Source of the DNA: Beverwykella pulmonaria
Taxonomy: Eukaryota > Ascomycota > Dothideomycetes > Pleosporales > Melanommataceae
Assembly: GCA_001599595.1 (NCBI GenBank)
Contig: BCHH01000005.1
Coordinates: 2,824,191-2,888,190 of the forward strand
Reading direction: 5' to 3'
DNA: 64,000 bases
Made by a program: the position numbers and the translations under genes. Every line of letters begins with the position of its first letter. The first letter of the stretch is position 1. The notes below the pieces were generated by a model that ran no database searches, had not been told where the DNA came from, and saw nothing but the letters and a program-made list of their open reading frames with translations. Positions 24,191 through 34,113 of this stretch are shown here, piece by piece.

Positions 24191-25282
24191 CTACTCCTCA
24201 GCGTAGCCCTCCGCTGGCGCCTCGCCACTCTCTGCCTGCTCTGCCTGTCTCTGGGCCTCGGCCGCCTGCTGGGCAGCAACGGCCTTTGCGCCGTAGTCCT
24301 GGGACATGGGTTGCACGACGGGCTGCTCTTCCTTGGGCTCGATGATGGTGACGGAGTCGGGGAGGGTCTTAGAGGGACCTGCCTTGCCTTCAGGATCTGA
24401 GCCGCGCATAATCTTGACCTTGATGCCGAGGACACCTTGGCGGAGGAGAACGTGGCGTGTCGCGTCGTCGATGAAGTCCTTGGCGGGTTGACCGGAGTGG
24501 ATCATGAAGCCATCCTATGTCATGTCAGAACGCTGTTCCAATTCCCAAAGTTGATGTGTGTGCAACATACAGTGAACTTCATGCTCTTGGCACGAGCAGC
24601 CCGGAGCTTTCCAGAGACAACGACTTCGCAGCCCTTCGCGCCGCTCTCCATGATGAATCTCAGCACACCGTAGCATGCTCGCCTCACGGCCAGACCGTTG
24701 AGCAGCTTGTACCGGAGGGACTCGCACTGAGCGACGGCGGACAGACCGCGGTTCTGCACCTTGGCGGCATACAGGGAGACGGAGTTCTCAGGGAACTTGA
24801 AACGCTTTTGGATGAGTGAGGTAAGCTCGCGGATGCGGCGGCCCTGCTCGCCGAGCACTTCTTGTGTGTGTGTTGCGCGGATGATGATGTCGGTGACGGT
24901 GGGAGTGACGCGGACTTCGACGCCTGAGTAGCCCTCTTCGGCCAGCTCGCGCTGGAAGAATTCGTTGAGTTCGGCGTAGAAGACACCGTCTGTGGGAGGC
25001 ATGGTCAGCTACTGCGATCGGTTTGTGCGCATATCGCAATCCTGTTCTTCTCGCTCAATATCCTCGAGTGCCGTCCCTATTCGTGCGATCTACCGCGGAT
25101 GTAGAGAATAGCGAGCCTTCCTCCCCTTCATTCCATTCCATAATTTCCAACAGTAGAAGAGATAGGGTATATCGTACCAGCAACGAACTTTCTCCGCTTG
25201 GAGCTGCATCAAGGTCAGTCATTTTGCTCGATTGTGCGGTGGCGCAGAGCTACACTCACATAGCACCTTGAGTAGCGGCCAT
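24191..25282 (-). CDS. RPS3: 40S ribosomal protein uS3 (Rps3)
   Basis: Four exons: 25282-25260, 25203-25178, 24989-24571 and 24514-24191, giving 263 residues. Seen: the N-terminus [18 protein letters not shown] is assembled from two tiny exons. A type-2 KH domain carries [14 protein letters not shown], and the conserved blocks [31 protein letters not shown] and [13 protein letters not shown] follow. The tail is Ala/Gln/Glu-rich, as in other fungi. Known: uS3 sits at the mRNA entry channel of the small subunit and takes part in helicase activity and start-site checking. Two introns packed into the first 50 coding bases are typical of fungal ribosomal protein genes and often carry expression signals. 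Confidence 0.96.
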
Positions 25283-25666
25283 TGTGTGGACTTGTAATTG
25301 ACGTATCCGAACTCCCGGATGTGGAATTCAGAGTAGCGGAAGCGGCGTTGTCGTGGTCGTCGTGCTTGTGGTTTGGAGTTGTTGGCGGGGATTTCGAATA
25401 TCCATTGTTTAGCGAGTGGGCGCCAAGCCTATTGGCGCTACTTCACCAGCCACATCACGTTCCGTGTACCCAAAGGTCAAAGTTAATCGACATAGCGGAA
25501 AGATGATAATATTAGGATGCCATTTAAAGTGCAAGTAAATTCAATGTTTATATATGAATCAGCAGGCAAACGCCGTCCTATGCTATTGATGCCCTCTTGA
25601 ACTGCAAGCTGCAAAAGATCCGGAAAGCACATCAAAGTGCGTGAGTGTGTACAATATATGCAAGGC
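25283..25666. other. Promoter region of RPS3
   Basis: A 384-base gap between the uS3 start codon and the 3' end of the upstream membrane-protein gene. No obvious coding frame or named element was seen. Confidence 0.4.
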
Positions 25667-27013
25667 CTAGTTGTGCTCAACAGGATGCTCGGGTAGAAGC
25701 TCCTCAGGGCTTCGCTCGACCCATCGCCTAAGAGGAGGTCTGACGATGTCATTGAAGAGGAACGTTCCATACACAAGCAGGGCAAAGCCAGCAACTTGGA
25801 GCCACTTGAACGTTTCCCATCCTAGGCCCAGGGATACGATCCAGATGAACAGTGTTCGGCAAGTGTCGATTGTAGAGCGCGAAGTTGCAGAGACGGTCCT
25901 GGTGACTGAAAGTCCAAAGAAGTTAAATCCACTGTTGACGGTTAGTAAATCTAGAAATGTGCTGTGGGTGTGGAGACTTACCCAATGCTGATCATGATGA
26001 GAAGCGAACTAATGGCGATGCTCCGATAATGCGTCATCTGATATAGACCCTCCCTGGCATTGAAATATCCAGTACCAATGGCGAAGTGAAGAACAATCAT
26101 TCCGATGGCGGTGACCAGGAACCCGAAAGATCCCTCCCAGGCAACGACTCTAATCGGCTCCATAGAATACTTCTCCATTAGCCGCTCCTCGAGCACAAAC
26201 TGCGTAGCTGTGAAGATCTGGGCCCCTGCTATCAGTAGAACGCCGATGACTGTCTTTACTGCTTGAGATGGTTTGGCCGTTGTCGCATCGACGAGCCCGA
26301 GCATATTGAGAATGCTGGATGGTGTGGCTTTGTCGTCCTTCGTGAGAGCTCCAGCGAGGCCAACGATGGCGACTCCGAATACAACGACAAAGAGGGAGAA
26401 CCACTTATATGCTCCCATGTGCCGCTTCAAAAACCAAACACTGAAGAGTCCAACGAAGAGCACCAAAGCGCCACGAGTCATCTGGTAGATACTCGCTGCC
26501 ACAAACAGCAGCCCGACATTCATCAGTGTGGTGCCCGCGATGTCGCAGCATGCCGGAAGCGCTAGCAACAGCACACTCCACCCGGTCAACGGGATTCTGC
26601 CTTCAGCATCCGGATGTGCAGGCTTCAGCGGATTCGCAACATCCGCTGTGTCCGACTCATCCGACAAGGCGGGGGTAGCAACTCCGTCATTCTCAGGAAT
26701 GGTCTCGTAGCCAGCGCGATGGGCGGTATAGCGCTGGTAAGCGGAGAAAATGCCGATGACAAGCCAGCAGCCCATCTCGCCGATGAACATTTGGAGGGTC
26801 TGGAGGACGGGCTGTTCGAAGTGGTTGCGGGGTTTGGAGGAGTCAGGGGAGCAGTTCTCGACGCATTGCATGTCCTAGATATTGGCATTAGCAGGCAACT
26901 CTCAGCTGAAGTTGGAGCAAGGTGCGTACTTGATACTTGGTAAGCAGTGTGTTGCATACACCCGTCACCAGCATCATAGCCACCAGGAACGGGACTACTG
27001 CTTTGACTGCCAT
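25667..27013 (-). CDS. SLC35F6-like drug/metabolite-transporter superfamily membrane protein
   Basis: Three exons, 27013-26930, 26874-25982 and 25931-25667, give 413 residues. Seen: about ten hydrophobic segments, the first in the opening exon (VVPFLVAMMLVTGV) and others such as WSVLLLALPACCDIAGTTLMNVGLLF, shown here only as the motif CCDIAGTTLMNVGL. MTRGALVLFVGLFS and SRSTIDTCRTLFIW are typical of the SLC35F5/F6 branch of the EamA/nucleotide-sugar-transporter fold. A charged loop rich in Asp/Ser lies between the first helices. Known: SLC35F6 relatives sit in lysosomal or other endomembranes and their substrates are poorly defined. The model has consensus GTACGC and GTAAGT donors. Substrate assignment would be guesswork. 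Confidence 0.82.
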
Positions 27014-27750
27014 GACGGATGATGGGAGCCTGGAACTTTAGATGGGCTTATCGGGCAATGATAAAGGTTGGGGGTAGGAAGACAAAGAAAGACACCACCT
27101 CGTCAGTTGAGATGGGTCTTGCGTAGAGAGAAGATGTAAGAGGAGAGGAGTGTAGGTGTCAGGCAGCTCACCCGCCGCCGACGAGGTGACCGGAGCTCGC
27201 TGCGCGCGTGGCTGGGTTTAGGTTCCGGATAACGTCACGTGGGGATATGCGCTTGGACTGCGGCTGCGCTTGTAAAAGTGGGTCAACATTCACTCTAACC
27301 TCTCAGGGATCAAAGAGCTTGAAGTAAAGCTTGGAATTCTGCACACACACACACATCGTCTAGCCCTTGCAATCCACTTCGAAACGATCCAAGTTAAGAC
27401 TTTGGAGCATCACTACTGGACAAAAACCCCCAAGGTTTTTAGCCTCAAGAAACTGCCGCACATGATTAGGTCATTTCATCGCACAAGACCACACGTGCCG
27501 CAATCGTCAGCCCGAAATGACACCGGCGCAAAGGTCGAATACTTCGCCGGAAGCAACGTTCTTCAGGAGTGGTCAATTGTCAGATCGCACACAATGCAAG
27601 AGGCTCGCCGTAGGTGGATGCACATACATGAGCATTCAGGGTATCAAGGAAGCCTTTCCTAGCAGTACATCTCATATGTATCTACTACTAATGCCAAATA
27701 TATGCTCCTTCATCAATTTCGCTCTCCATGTTGCCATACCCCATCATCAC
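27014..27750. other. Intergenic with a short (AC)n run
   Basis: Contains the promoter of the SLC35F6-like gene and the 3' region of the MFS gene, both on the minus strand. A (CA)n microsatellite of about seven units lies near 27342-27355. No gene is seen. Confidence 0.45.
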
Positions 27751-29428
27751 TCATAGGAACCATCTGAACTCCGGCACACTCGGGCCATCCCTCAACAACT
27801 CCGTACTCACATCCCTGGCGCTGGTCTTGACGCCTTGCTTACGATTCCTTCTACCGTTGTCAAACCACATGTACGTTCCAAGCAGCATGGCGAGAAGGCA
27901 GCCTGTGGCGCCGAACGCTGCCGTGGTCGCCAGCGCCGGAATGTAATCAGGCGCATCCTGCGGCCGGAAGATATTGGAGCTGACAACACCCATGAGATTC
28001 GCAAGCGGGACGCCGACGGATGTGAGCATAACACGGCGGCCTTCGTGGGCAACATTGTTGTTGTACCATGTGGAGAGGAGGACAGAGGGCGCCGACGTGC
28101 CCCACGTCATCATGAAGCATGCGAAATATGCCAATCTGATCTCTTTCGTGACATCAATGGCAGCAAAGATGATGAAGCCGATGAACGTCAGTGCGAAGCC
28201 AAGAGCAATGAACGGGGATCGAAGTCTGGTGAAATCGGAAGTAAAGGCCAGGAGGAGCAACATGACGGCCCCGGAGATGTTGGGCGCTACCGTGTAGAGA
28301 TTGGTCTTTACTTTGTTGTAGTGCAGGCGCGCAACAATCTGTGGAAGGAAGAGTGCGACAGATTGGAGAGGGACGCCGAGGCAGATTTCGATGGCCAAAA
28401 ACCCGTAAGCTACTGGCATTTTGAAGATCTTAAGGGCATCCCTGAGGTTGAATTCTTCGCCGACGACCGAAGAACTGTCGATCTGGATACGGGTGTAGGC
28501 AAGGCGCTTCTCGTCTTCGTTTAAGAATTTGGCTTCGTGGGCGTTCTTTGGGAGCCACCAGTACGCAATTAATGAGACTAAACTCATTAGCAGAGGTTCT
28601 GAGGCAAAATCAAGCACCAAGAGCCACTTACAGACAATGGTGAAGCTTCCTTCAATGATAAAAAGGTACCTCCAGCCCTTGATGTGCGACTTGATTTGGA
28701 ATACACCAAAGGCGAGCAATCCAGAGAACGCATTGGCGATATTGGAAGCAGCATAGAACAGAGCCAGACGCCTCGCAAGTTCGCCTCTTCGATAGAAAGT
28801 CGTCAGGTAGTAAATCACCAATGGAAAGAAAGCCGACTCGGCCATGCCTGTGTAGAGTCAGCACGTGAGTTTCAAGCGACGGCTGAGGCTTGCGAGGCGC
28901 GCCCCCAAAAGCTTGATTGGCGAAGCGCAGAGCAAAACTCGAACAGCACCAATTCCACATACCTAGAAACCACCGCAGCGCCATCATGCCGCTCCAGTTC
29001 TTCACACTCGCGCTCAGCAGAGTCGCAGATCCAAATGAAAACATCATGATCGGCAGCACCCTGTGTGGTCCGTATTTCTTGCCGAGCATGGCTACCGGCG
29101 GGGCAAACAGAACGTATGGGACGTAGAAGATGGACAACATGGTGTTGTACTGGTTGCCCTTGAATCCCAGATCGATGTCCATGCCGTCGGTCTTCGCATT
29201 GCCCAGATTTCCCTTATCGAGCGCATTGCAGAGATACATGAGCGCCAGCATGGGCAGGATCCTTAGATCGAATTTCCATGTAAGCGCCTTCTCATGCTCA
29301 TAAGTAGGTAGATGCTCTGTTTGGCCTTCCAATGCAACGGGCGAGTGGGCGTCTCTGGACGAGGAGGACTTGGAGGCCACAACCTTGAGGTCGTTCTTCG
29401 TGAGCTCCGGGTCGGTGGATGCCGTCAT
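27751..29428 (-). CDS. MFS carrier of the allantoate/nicotinate (Dal5/Tna1) anion:cation symporter type
   Basis: Three exons, 29428-28963, 28847-28632 and 28577-27751, give 502 residues. Seen: a hydrophilic N-terminus, then LRILPMLALMYLCNALDKGNLGNA, of which CNALDKGNLGNAK is the ACS-family signature of helix 1. Next come FYVPYVLFAPP, LRWFLGMAESAFFP and YYLTTFYRRGELARR. The second half has a helix 7 region and SAPSVLLSTWYNNNVAHEGRR. Twelve hydrophobic segments fit the MFS fold. Known: Dal5/Tna1/Liz1-type carriers import small organic anions such as allantoate, nicotinate or pantothenate. The substrate here is unknown. Intron 2 (28631-28578, 54 nt) is stop-free and in frame; splicing it out restores the usual FTIVFSLIAYWWLPK. 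Confidence 0.88.
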
Positions 29429-32126
29429 CTTGCCGGATGGGAGGGAACAAACCCGGGGTCGAGGAGGGTGGAAGTCGTCGAGGGAAAAATTGGTGAACCG
29501 TCAGACGCCGAGAAGAGCACGACCAGAAAGGAGGGGGCCCTTGAGCCTTAATCAAGACCTTTGTACCTTCAGCGGCACAGAGTTACAGTGCAAAGGTGAG
29601 GTTAACATTTTGCCAACCGTCCGAACGCCACGCAAATAAGCAACCGACAGGCCTGCAATCCCCATTCTTCAGGGATGTTTACCCAAGGCCAGTCAAGCCG
29701 TTGGTCAGTTCTGGGATTCCGCGCGTGTAACCTTGTTGCGCCCGCTCGATAGGGCATCTTGCCCAATCCGCGTGACGATGCGCCGACTAACGCAAACGTT
29801 GCGGACCGGTGATTGGGAGAGCGGGCAGCCGAGGAGGCATGCACGGAGGCGATCTCAACGTCAGGTGGGAAGTGGAGGAGGCGGAAACTGACCCTGAACG
29901 AAAGATGGGGTCGATAAGAAATTAGAGCGCGAGAAATCCCGGGAGGACGAAAGAGGCATGCCAGACAATAATGCCATGGCATTGGGAGTGAGACACCAAA
30001 CACCTGCTACCGCCTCTTTCCAACCAATATCTCGGAGCGTGCCATGTCTGGGTAATAAGCGCACTTTGGACTGTTTATACGAAGCCTCCTTCCCAAAGCA
30101 CGCTGTCCATGTGGACTAGGCTGGCTTCCCCGCGTTTCACAGCTGCCATCCGCCGTCTGCCATCTCTCCCTAACTATCAAACATCTGAAAAAGTTTTTCT
30201 GTTGCTATCTTCACAAATTTTATCACAGACGTCAAGCAGCAGGTCTAGTGTATCGCATGCGCTATGAGTGGGTGTAGTCTCCTGCAGAGGTAGCCTTCGT
30301 CCCACGAATCAACAGCATCGACGACCACCATCTCGATAAACATGTACAGACGAACCGTGATCGCGGGACGTCAAACTCGATGTGCAATTCGCACGCCGAG
30401 TTCTGTGGTCCCCAAGACCCGGGAAGTCTCTATAGGTGTAGGAGAGTGGAGGGTGAGATAGCGCTGAACGAACAGACAGGCAAGCTTATGCACCCTGTTC
30501 CTTGACTCTGTGCCGCATACGGGGCTTCTATGAAAATGTAACCTCAGTCGCCCTCCTTTTCTAATCCATACGAGGAGCCATGTGCTTGCTGATCGCTTAT
30601 GGCTGCTTACTCCCAGTTTCTATTCTTCTGTTTAACTTCCTCTTTCCTCCTGTGCGCATATGCGAGTGTTCATCGACCCGTATTTCTGGTCGCTAGATGC
30701 CTGCTCTGCTTGAAGTTCATCGGACAGTTTTCAGGGTGAATGGTTCTTATTGGCTGACTGGTAGCACTCGTGAAAATTACACGACAGAAGGACTGCATGT
30801 TCTCACGCAGGTATATGCAAACAGGCTCAGCTTTGCCTCACAATCCCTACTGCGTGTTGTCCTCCTTGGACGTACGAGGACGTAGTACAATTCACTACGA
30901 TCACTTAGCTGTACTTCTCGTCCCGCAAAGCATTTTCCCATCAAAGACAAGAAGCGCACAATCAAGCACCCGCCTACCTCCTCTTCAGCCTCGCTCCTCA
31001 TCTCAAACCCCTCGCAAACCCTCCCATCAACTAACATATGTTTTCGTACACCTTCGCCCCGCCTCGCCTCGCCTCACTCCACACCGCCAAAAAATAAACT
31101 CACGCACCGCCATCCAGAATTTGATTTCGAACCACATGCCTATCACCCTTCCTTGCCGTTTCTATCCGCGTACACTCAAACTCCCATCCCCACATCCATC
31201 CACATTCCCATCCCCCCATTGCAAAAACTTCCATACCCCGAAGTTTCCCCATCTCACCGCTAAGCCAACAGGGCCCGGCGAGACCGAGACCGAAGCGAGA
31301 GATAGACACAGAAGATAGCCCACGCCCGCATCCGCATTGGGATTATCTTTTTGCCCGCAGGCAGCCCGCTCCGACGTGCGTATCTCTGGCTCTATGTACC
31401 GAGAGAGCACCGAGTACCGGGCCTAATATAGGCGTGAAATTAATAGCATGCGACATGCAGTATGCATGGTACCGCGAGAGGATATTGCAAGATAATAGAG
31501 AGGTGGAACTTGGTATAGTACAGTGTGAAAATGGAGTAAGTTGTCACGCACGAGACTGAGGACTATTCTGGTCTTGAATGAATATTGGATGTGGGTATCG
31601 GATTGTGGGGATCTACACCAAGAGAACATATGACTTCGCGCTTCCCCGACGCCATGTCACGGTAGCGAGGTTAACTAAGATAGCTCTTTCAAGTACTATC
31701 CATATCGTACACTACACTGGTGGCGATGTCGCACACACGCTCGTCTGCTGGTCCTGTCCTGTTTGCAAAACCTGGTGCTGTTGCGACCTTCTATCTATTC
31801 AACCACCCTTCTACTAGCTCTCATAAACAAAGGAAATAAGAGCCTTCATGAAGTAGGCGCGACAATGTCGTTCTTGGATCAACCATCTCCAAAATGAAAT
31901 GGTTACCGTTCCAATTCCTAAATCTCAAAGGAAGTGTGATCGTACAAAAAAACGCCATGTGGGTATCCTTTCCCTCCATCATGCTATTGTTGGACAGCCG
32001 AGGCCTTTTCGCAAATAAACGCCTCTAGAAATTCTGTCCAAAACAGGACGGAGGAAACAATTAAATAGACAATGCAAAAGGAAGAATATTCCGAGGTAGA
32101 GTAACAATCATACAGTGCGGTGTGCA
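29429..32126. other. Gene-poor 2.7-kb region
   Basis: Promoter of the MFS gene on the left and 3' region of the coiled-coil gene on the right. Pyrimidine-rich blocks (about 30950-31260) produce long but meaningless frames. No recognisable protein or RNA gene. Confidence 0.4.
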
Positions 32127-33773
32127 TCACTGAGCATCGTGTACGGCTTCCTTGCCCTTTGAGGTATGTAGCAAGGCGGGTCGCCACTTGGTCACATTCG
32201 AGACGTTGAAATGAAGAGGCTCCTTGGGGCCTTTTTCGCGGACAGGCATCTTCCGCTTCGAGCGGCCAGAGATATACATTGGCTGTGAGGAGACGGCGCC
32301 CGAGCCATTAATATTGGGCATCGATTGCTTCGACCTCAGCTTAGGTTTCTTGTCTCGGTGCTCGTCATCAGTCACATCGGTCTCGAAGCTACGAAGGCTG
32401 CTGCGTTCGGATGAGAAGCGACTCGATTGTGTTTGCACTCTTTCGATGGGCGAGAGCATTGAAGCTGAATCAGCAAGGACGTCCAATTTTGAGGGCGGCC
32501 TATCGGCGATCGAGTGAGTTCGAGAAGAGTAGGGCGGAGGTTCCTGATAATCGTACATGATCTCAGAGTCTAGGCTCTTGTATTTGGCTGAGCCGTCGAG
32601 CTCTTCGTCGATGTTCCAGCAAGTGTCGTCGGCGCCGAGGACCGAAGGAAGGAAGCGGATTTCGCTCCAGGTTACGTCTTCATATTGTAGAGTCACGTAG
32701 AGAACGTCGCCTTGCATTTTGTCGTGGGCGATACAGTGGTCTTCAAGGAAGGGGTAGTCCCACACGTCACGCACGATGAGATCTGGAGGGAGTGTTTGTA
32801 GGGCCATCCGTCCAAAAGGCTCATCCGCGGGTCGGTGGCCGCTCAATGGCATCCAGGGTCTACCACGGAGAATTCCCTTGAATGATGTCTCGATCCGATT
32901 TGCAAAGCAGGAACTATCTGGACTGGGAAATTCGAGGTTCTGTTGCAGCTTGCGGGTCGCACATCGCTTATAACCAGTGCTATCGGGGTCGTATGCGTAT
33001 CTCTGCGACTTTCGTGGGACGAATATAACACGGACATTCCAAGACAAGGGGTACTTCTTGTCGGTGCGAATTGGTAGTTGGCCGAGGGTATGTTGAGACT
33101 GCAGGAGTAGCGGCATTTGAGGAATCGGTGATGTCATTGGCGTTGATAGGCGGACCTTTGGTGTTGAGGCACCGGGCGTCCCATCTCTCGAGGACGATGG
33201 CGACGTGCTGCTGTGCTCCACTTTTTCTATCCTGTTCTCCAGCTCCATTGTCACCTCATCTACTATGGTCAATCTTTCTTGTACTGCCTTGATTTGGTCG
33301 TTGAACTCCTGCGTCTTGTCGACCACGGCCTCGACCCTGTCGTCCATCTGCACCTTCAGAAATTGCATGTTCTGGTATAACCGCGCCTCTATCCCCTGGT
33401 AGATCTTGAAATGCTCCTCTCGCGCCATCCTCTCTCTGAACAGTTCCTGCTTCAATTCCTGCTCTAGGGTCTCGTATTTCTTCACCTCCTGCTTCAACCT
33501 CTTCATCTCATCCACCACCTGAACATACTCGTCCATTGTCACGGTTGACAAGGGCTGCGTCTCATGGTGCCATGCCTGATGGCCACACCCACAGCGGGAG
33601 CGCACCACGGAGTCCGGATAGAAGCCTCGGCACAAGCATCGCTGGCGTGAGCCGCTGCCCGACTCAGCGTCAGGCACAATAAAGCCGCATTCTCCGCGAG
33701 GAAGATGTGCCTCGTCGCTGGAGGCGGGTCTTCCGGGGAGGTGGACGAGAGCGTGAGTGGCTTTATGGAACAT
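32127..33773 (-). CDS. Coiled-coil protein with N-terminal Cys/His motif, function unknown
   Basis: A single exon of 548 residues starting at the ATG at 33773. Seen: near residues 44-67 a compact CLC...RCGCGHQAWHH arrangement whose Cys/His spacing suggests metal binding. From about 80 to 185 there is a long charged coiled coil (EYVQVVDEMKRLKQEVKKYE and onwards). Next is a Ser/Pro-rich linker, then a globular part (about 225-390) with SWNVRVIFVPRKSQR, RKLQQNLEFP and QTLPPDLIVRDVWDYPF, and a disordered basic tail. I recognise the type as conserved in Pezizomycotina, but I know no assigned function. A TATATAT element about 180 bases upstream and the unbroken frame support expression. It could be a scaffold or chromatin-associated factor; nothing in the sequence decides this. 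Confidence 0.8.
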   Translation of the reverse strand: MFHKATHALVHLPGRPASSDEAHLPRGECGFIVPDAESGSGSRQRCLCRGFYPDSVVRSRCGCGHQAWHHETQPLSTVTMDEYVQVVDEMKRLKQEVKKYETLEQELKQELFRERMAREEHFKIYQGIEARLYQNMQFLKVQMDDRVEAVVDKTQEFNDQIKAVQERLTIVDEVTMELENRIEKVEHSSTSPSSSRDGTPGASTPKVRLSTPMTSPIPQMPLLLQSQHTLGQLPIRTDKKYPLSWNVRVIFVPRKSQRYAYDPDSTGYKRCATRKLQQNLEFPSPDSSCFANRIETSFKGILRGRPWMPLSGHRPADEPFGRMALQTLPPDLIVRDVWDYPFLEDHCIAHDKMQGDVLYVTLQYEDVTWSEIRFLPSVLGADDTCWNIDEELDGSAKYKSLDSEIMYDYQEPPPYSSRTHSIADRPPSKLDVLADSASMLSPIERVQTQSSRFSSERSSLRSFETDVTDDEHRDKKPKLRSKQSMPNINGSGAVSSQPMYISGRSKRKMPVREKGPKEPLHFNVSNVTKWRPALLHTSKGKEAVHDAQ

Positions 33774-33949
33774 CAGGAAGCGACTTGTTGGTATGGTGGT
33801 CGAGTGGCTCCTGTGGGTAGAATGGGCGGCGCATGGAAGGCCGGAGGGAGGGACTGGAATGTTATCAGAAGGAGTGACGGGGCGGACTGTCGAGACGCGG
33901 CCAAGAGAAAACCAATGGCGGCGCGGTCAGCGGGGGTGGGATCTAGCAA

Positions 33950-33955
33950 TATATA
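33950..33955 (-). promoter_or_regulatory. TATA element of the coiled-coil gene
   Basis: TATATAT on the minus strand about 180 bases upstream of the ATG at 33773. The distance is compatible with a TATA element plus a long leader. Motif match only. Confidence 0.35.
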
Positions 33956-34086
33956 GGGAGAAGAAAGTCGGCCAGGATGGGTGAGGCTGGTGTATGAGAT
34001 AAGACGGGCGCTGTAAACCGCGGAGCCGGGGCACACGGGAGCATCCGCGGGAGGTGTAGTATGCTACGGGGGTTGCACGAAGGGAG

Positions 34087-34113
34087 AGCGTGGACAGCGT
34101 GGACAGCGTGGAC
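34087..34113. repeat. Perfect 9-bp tandem triplication
   Basis: Three exact copies of AGCGTGGAC in a row, in the upstream region of the coiled-coil gene. A slippage product; no function inferred. Confidence 0.7.
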
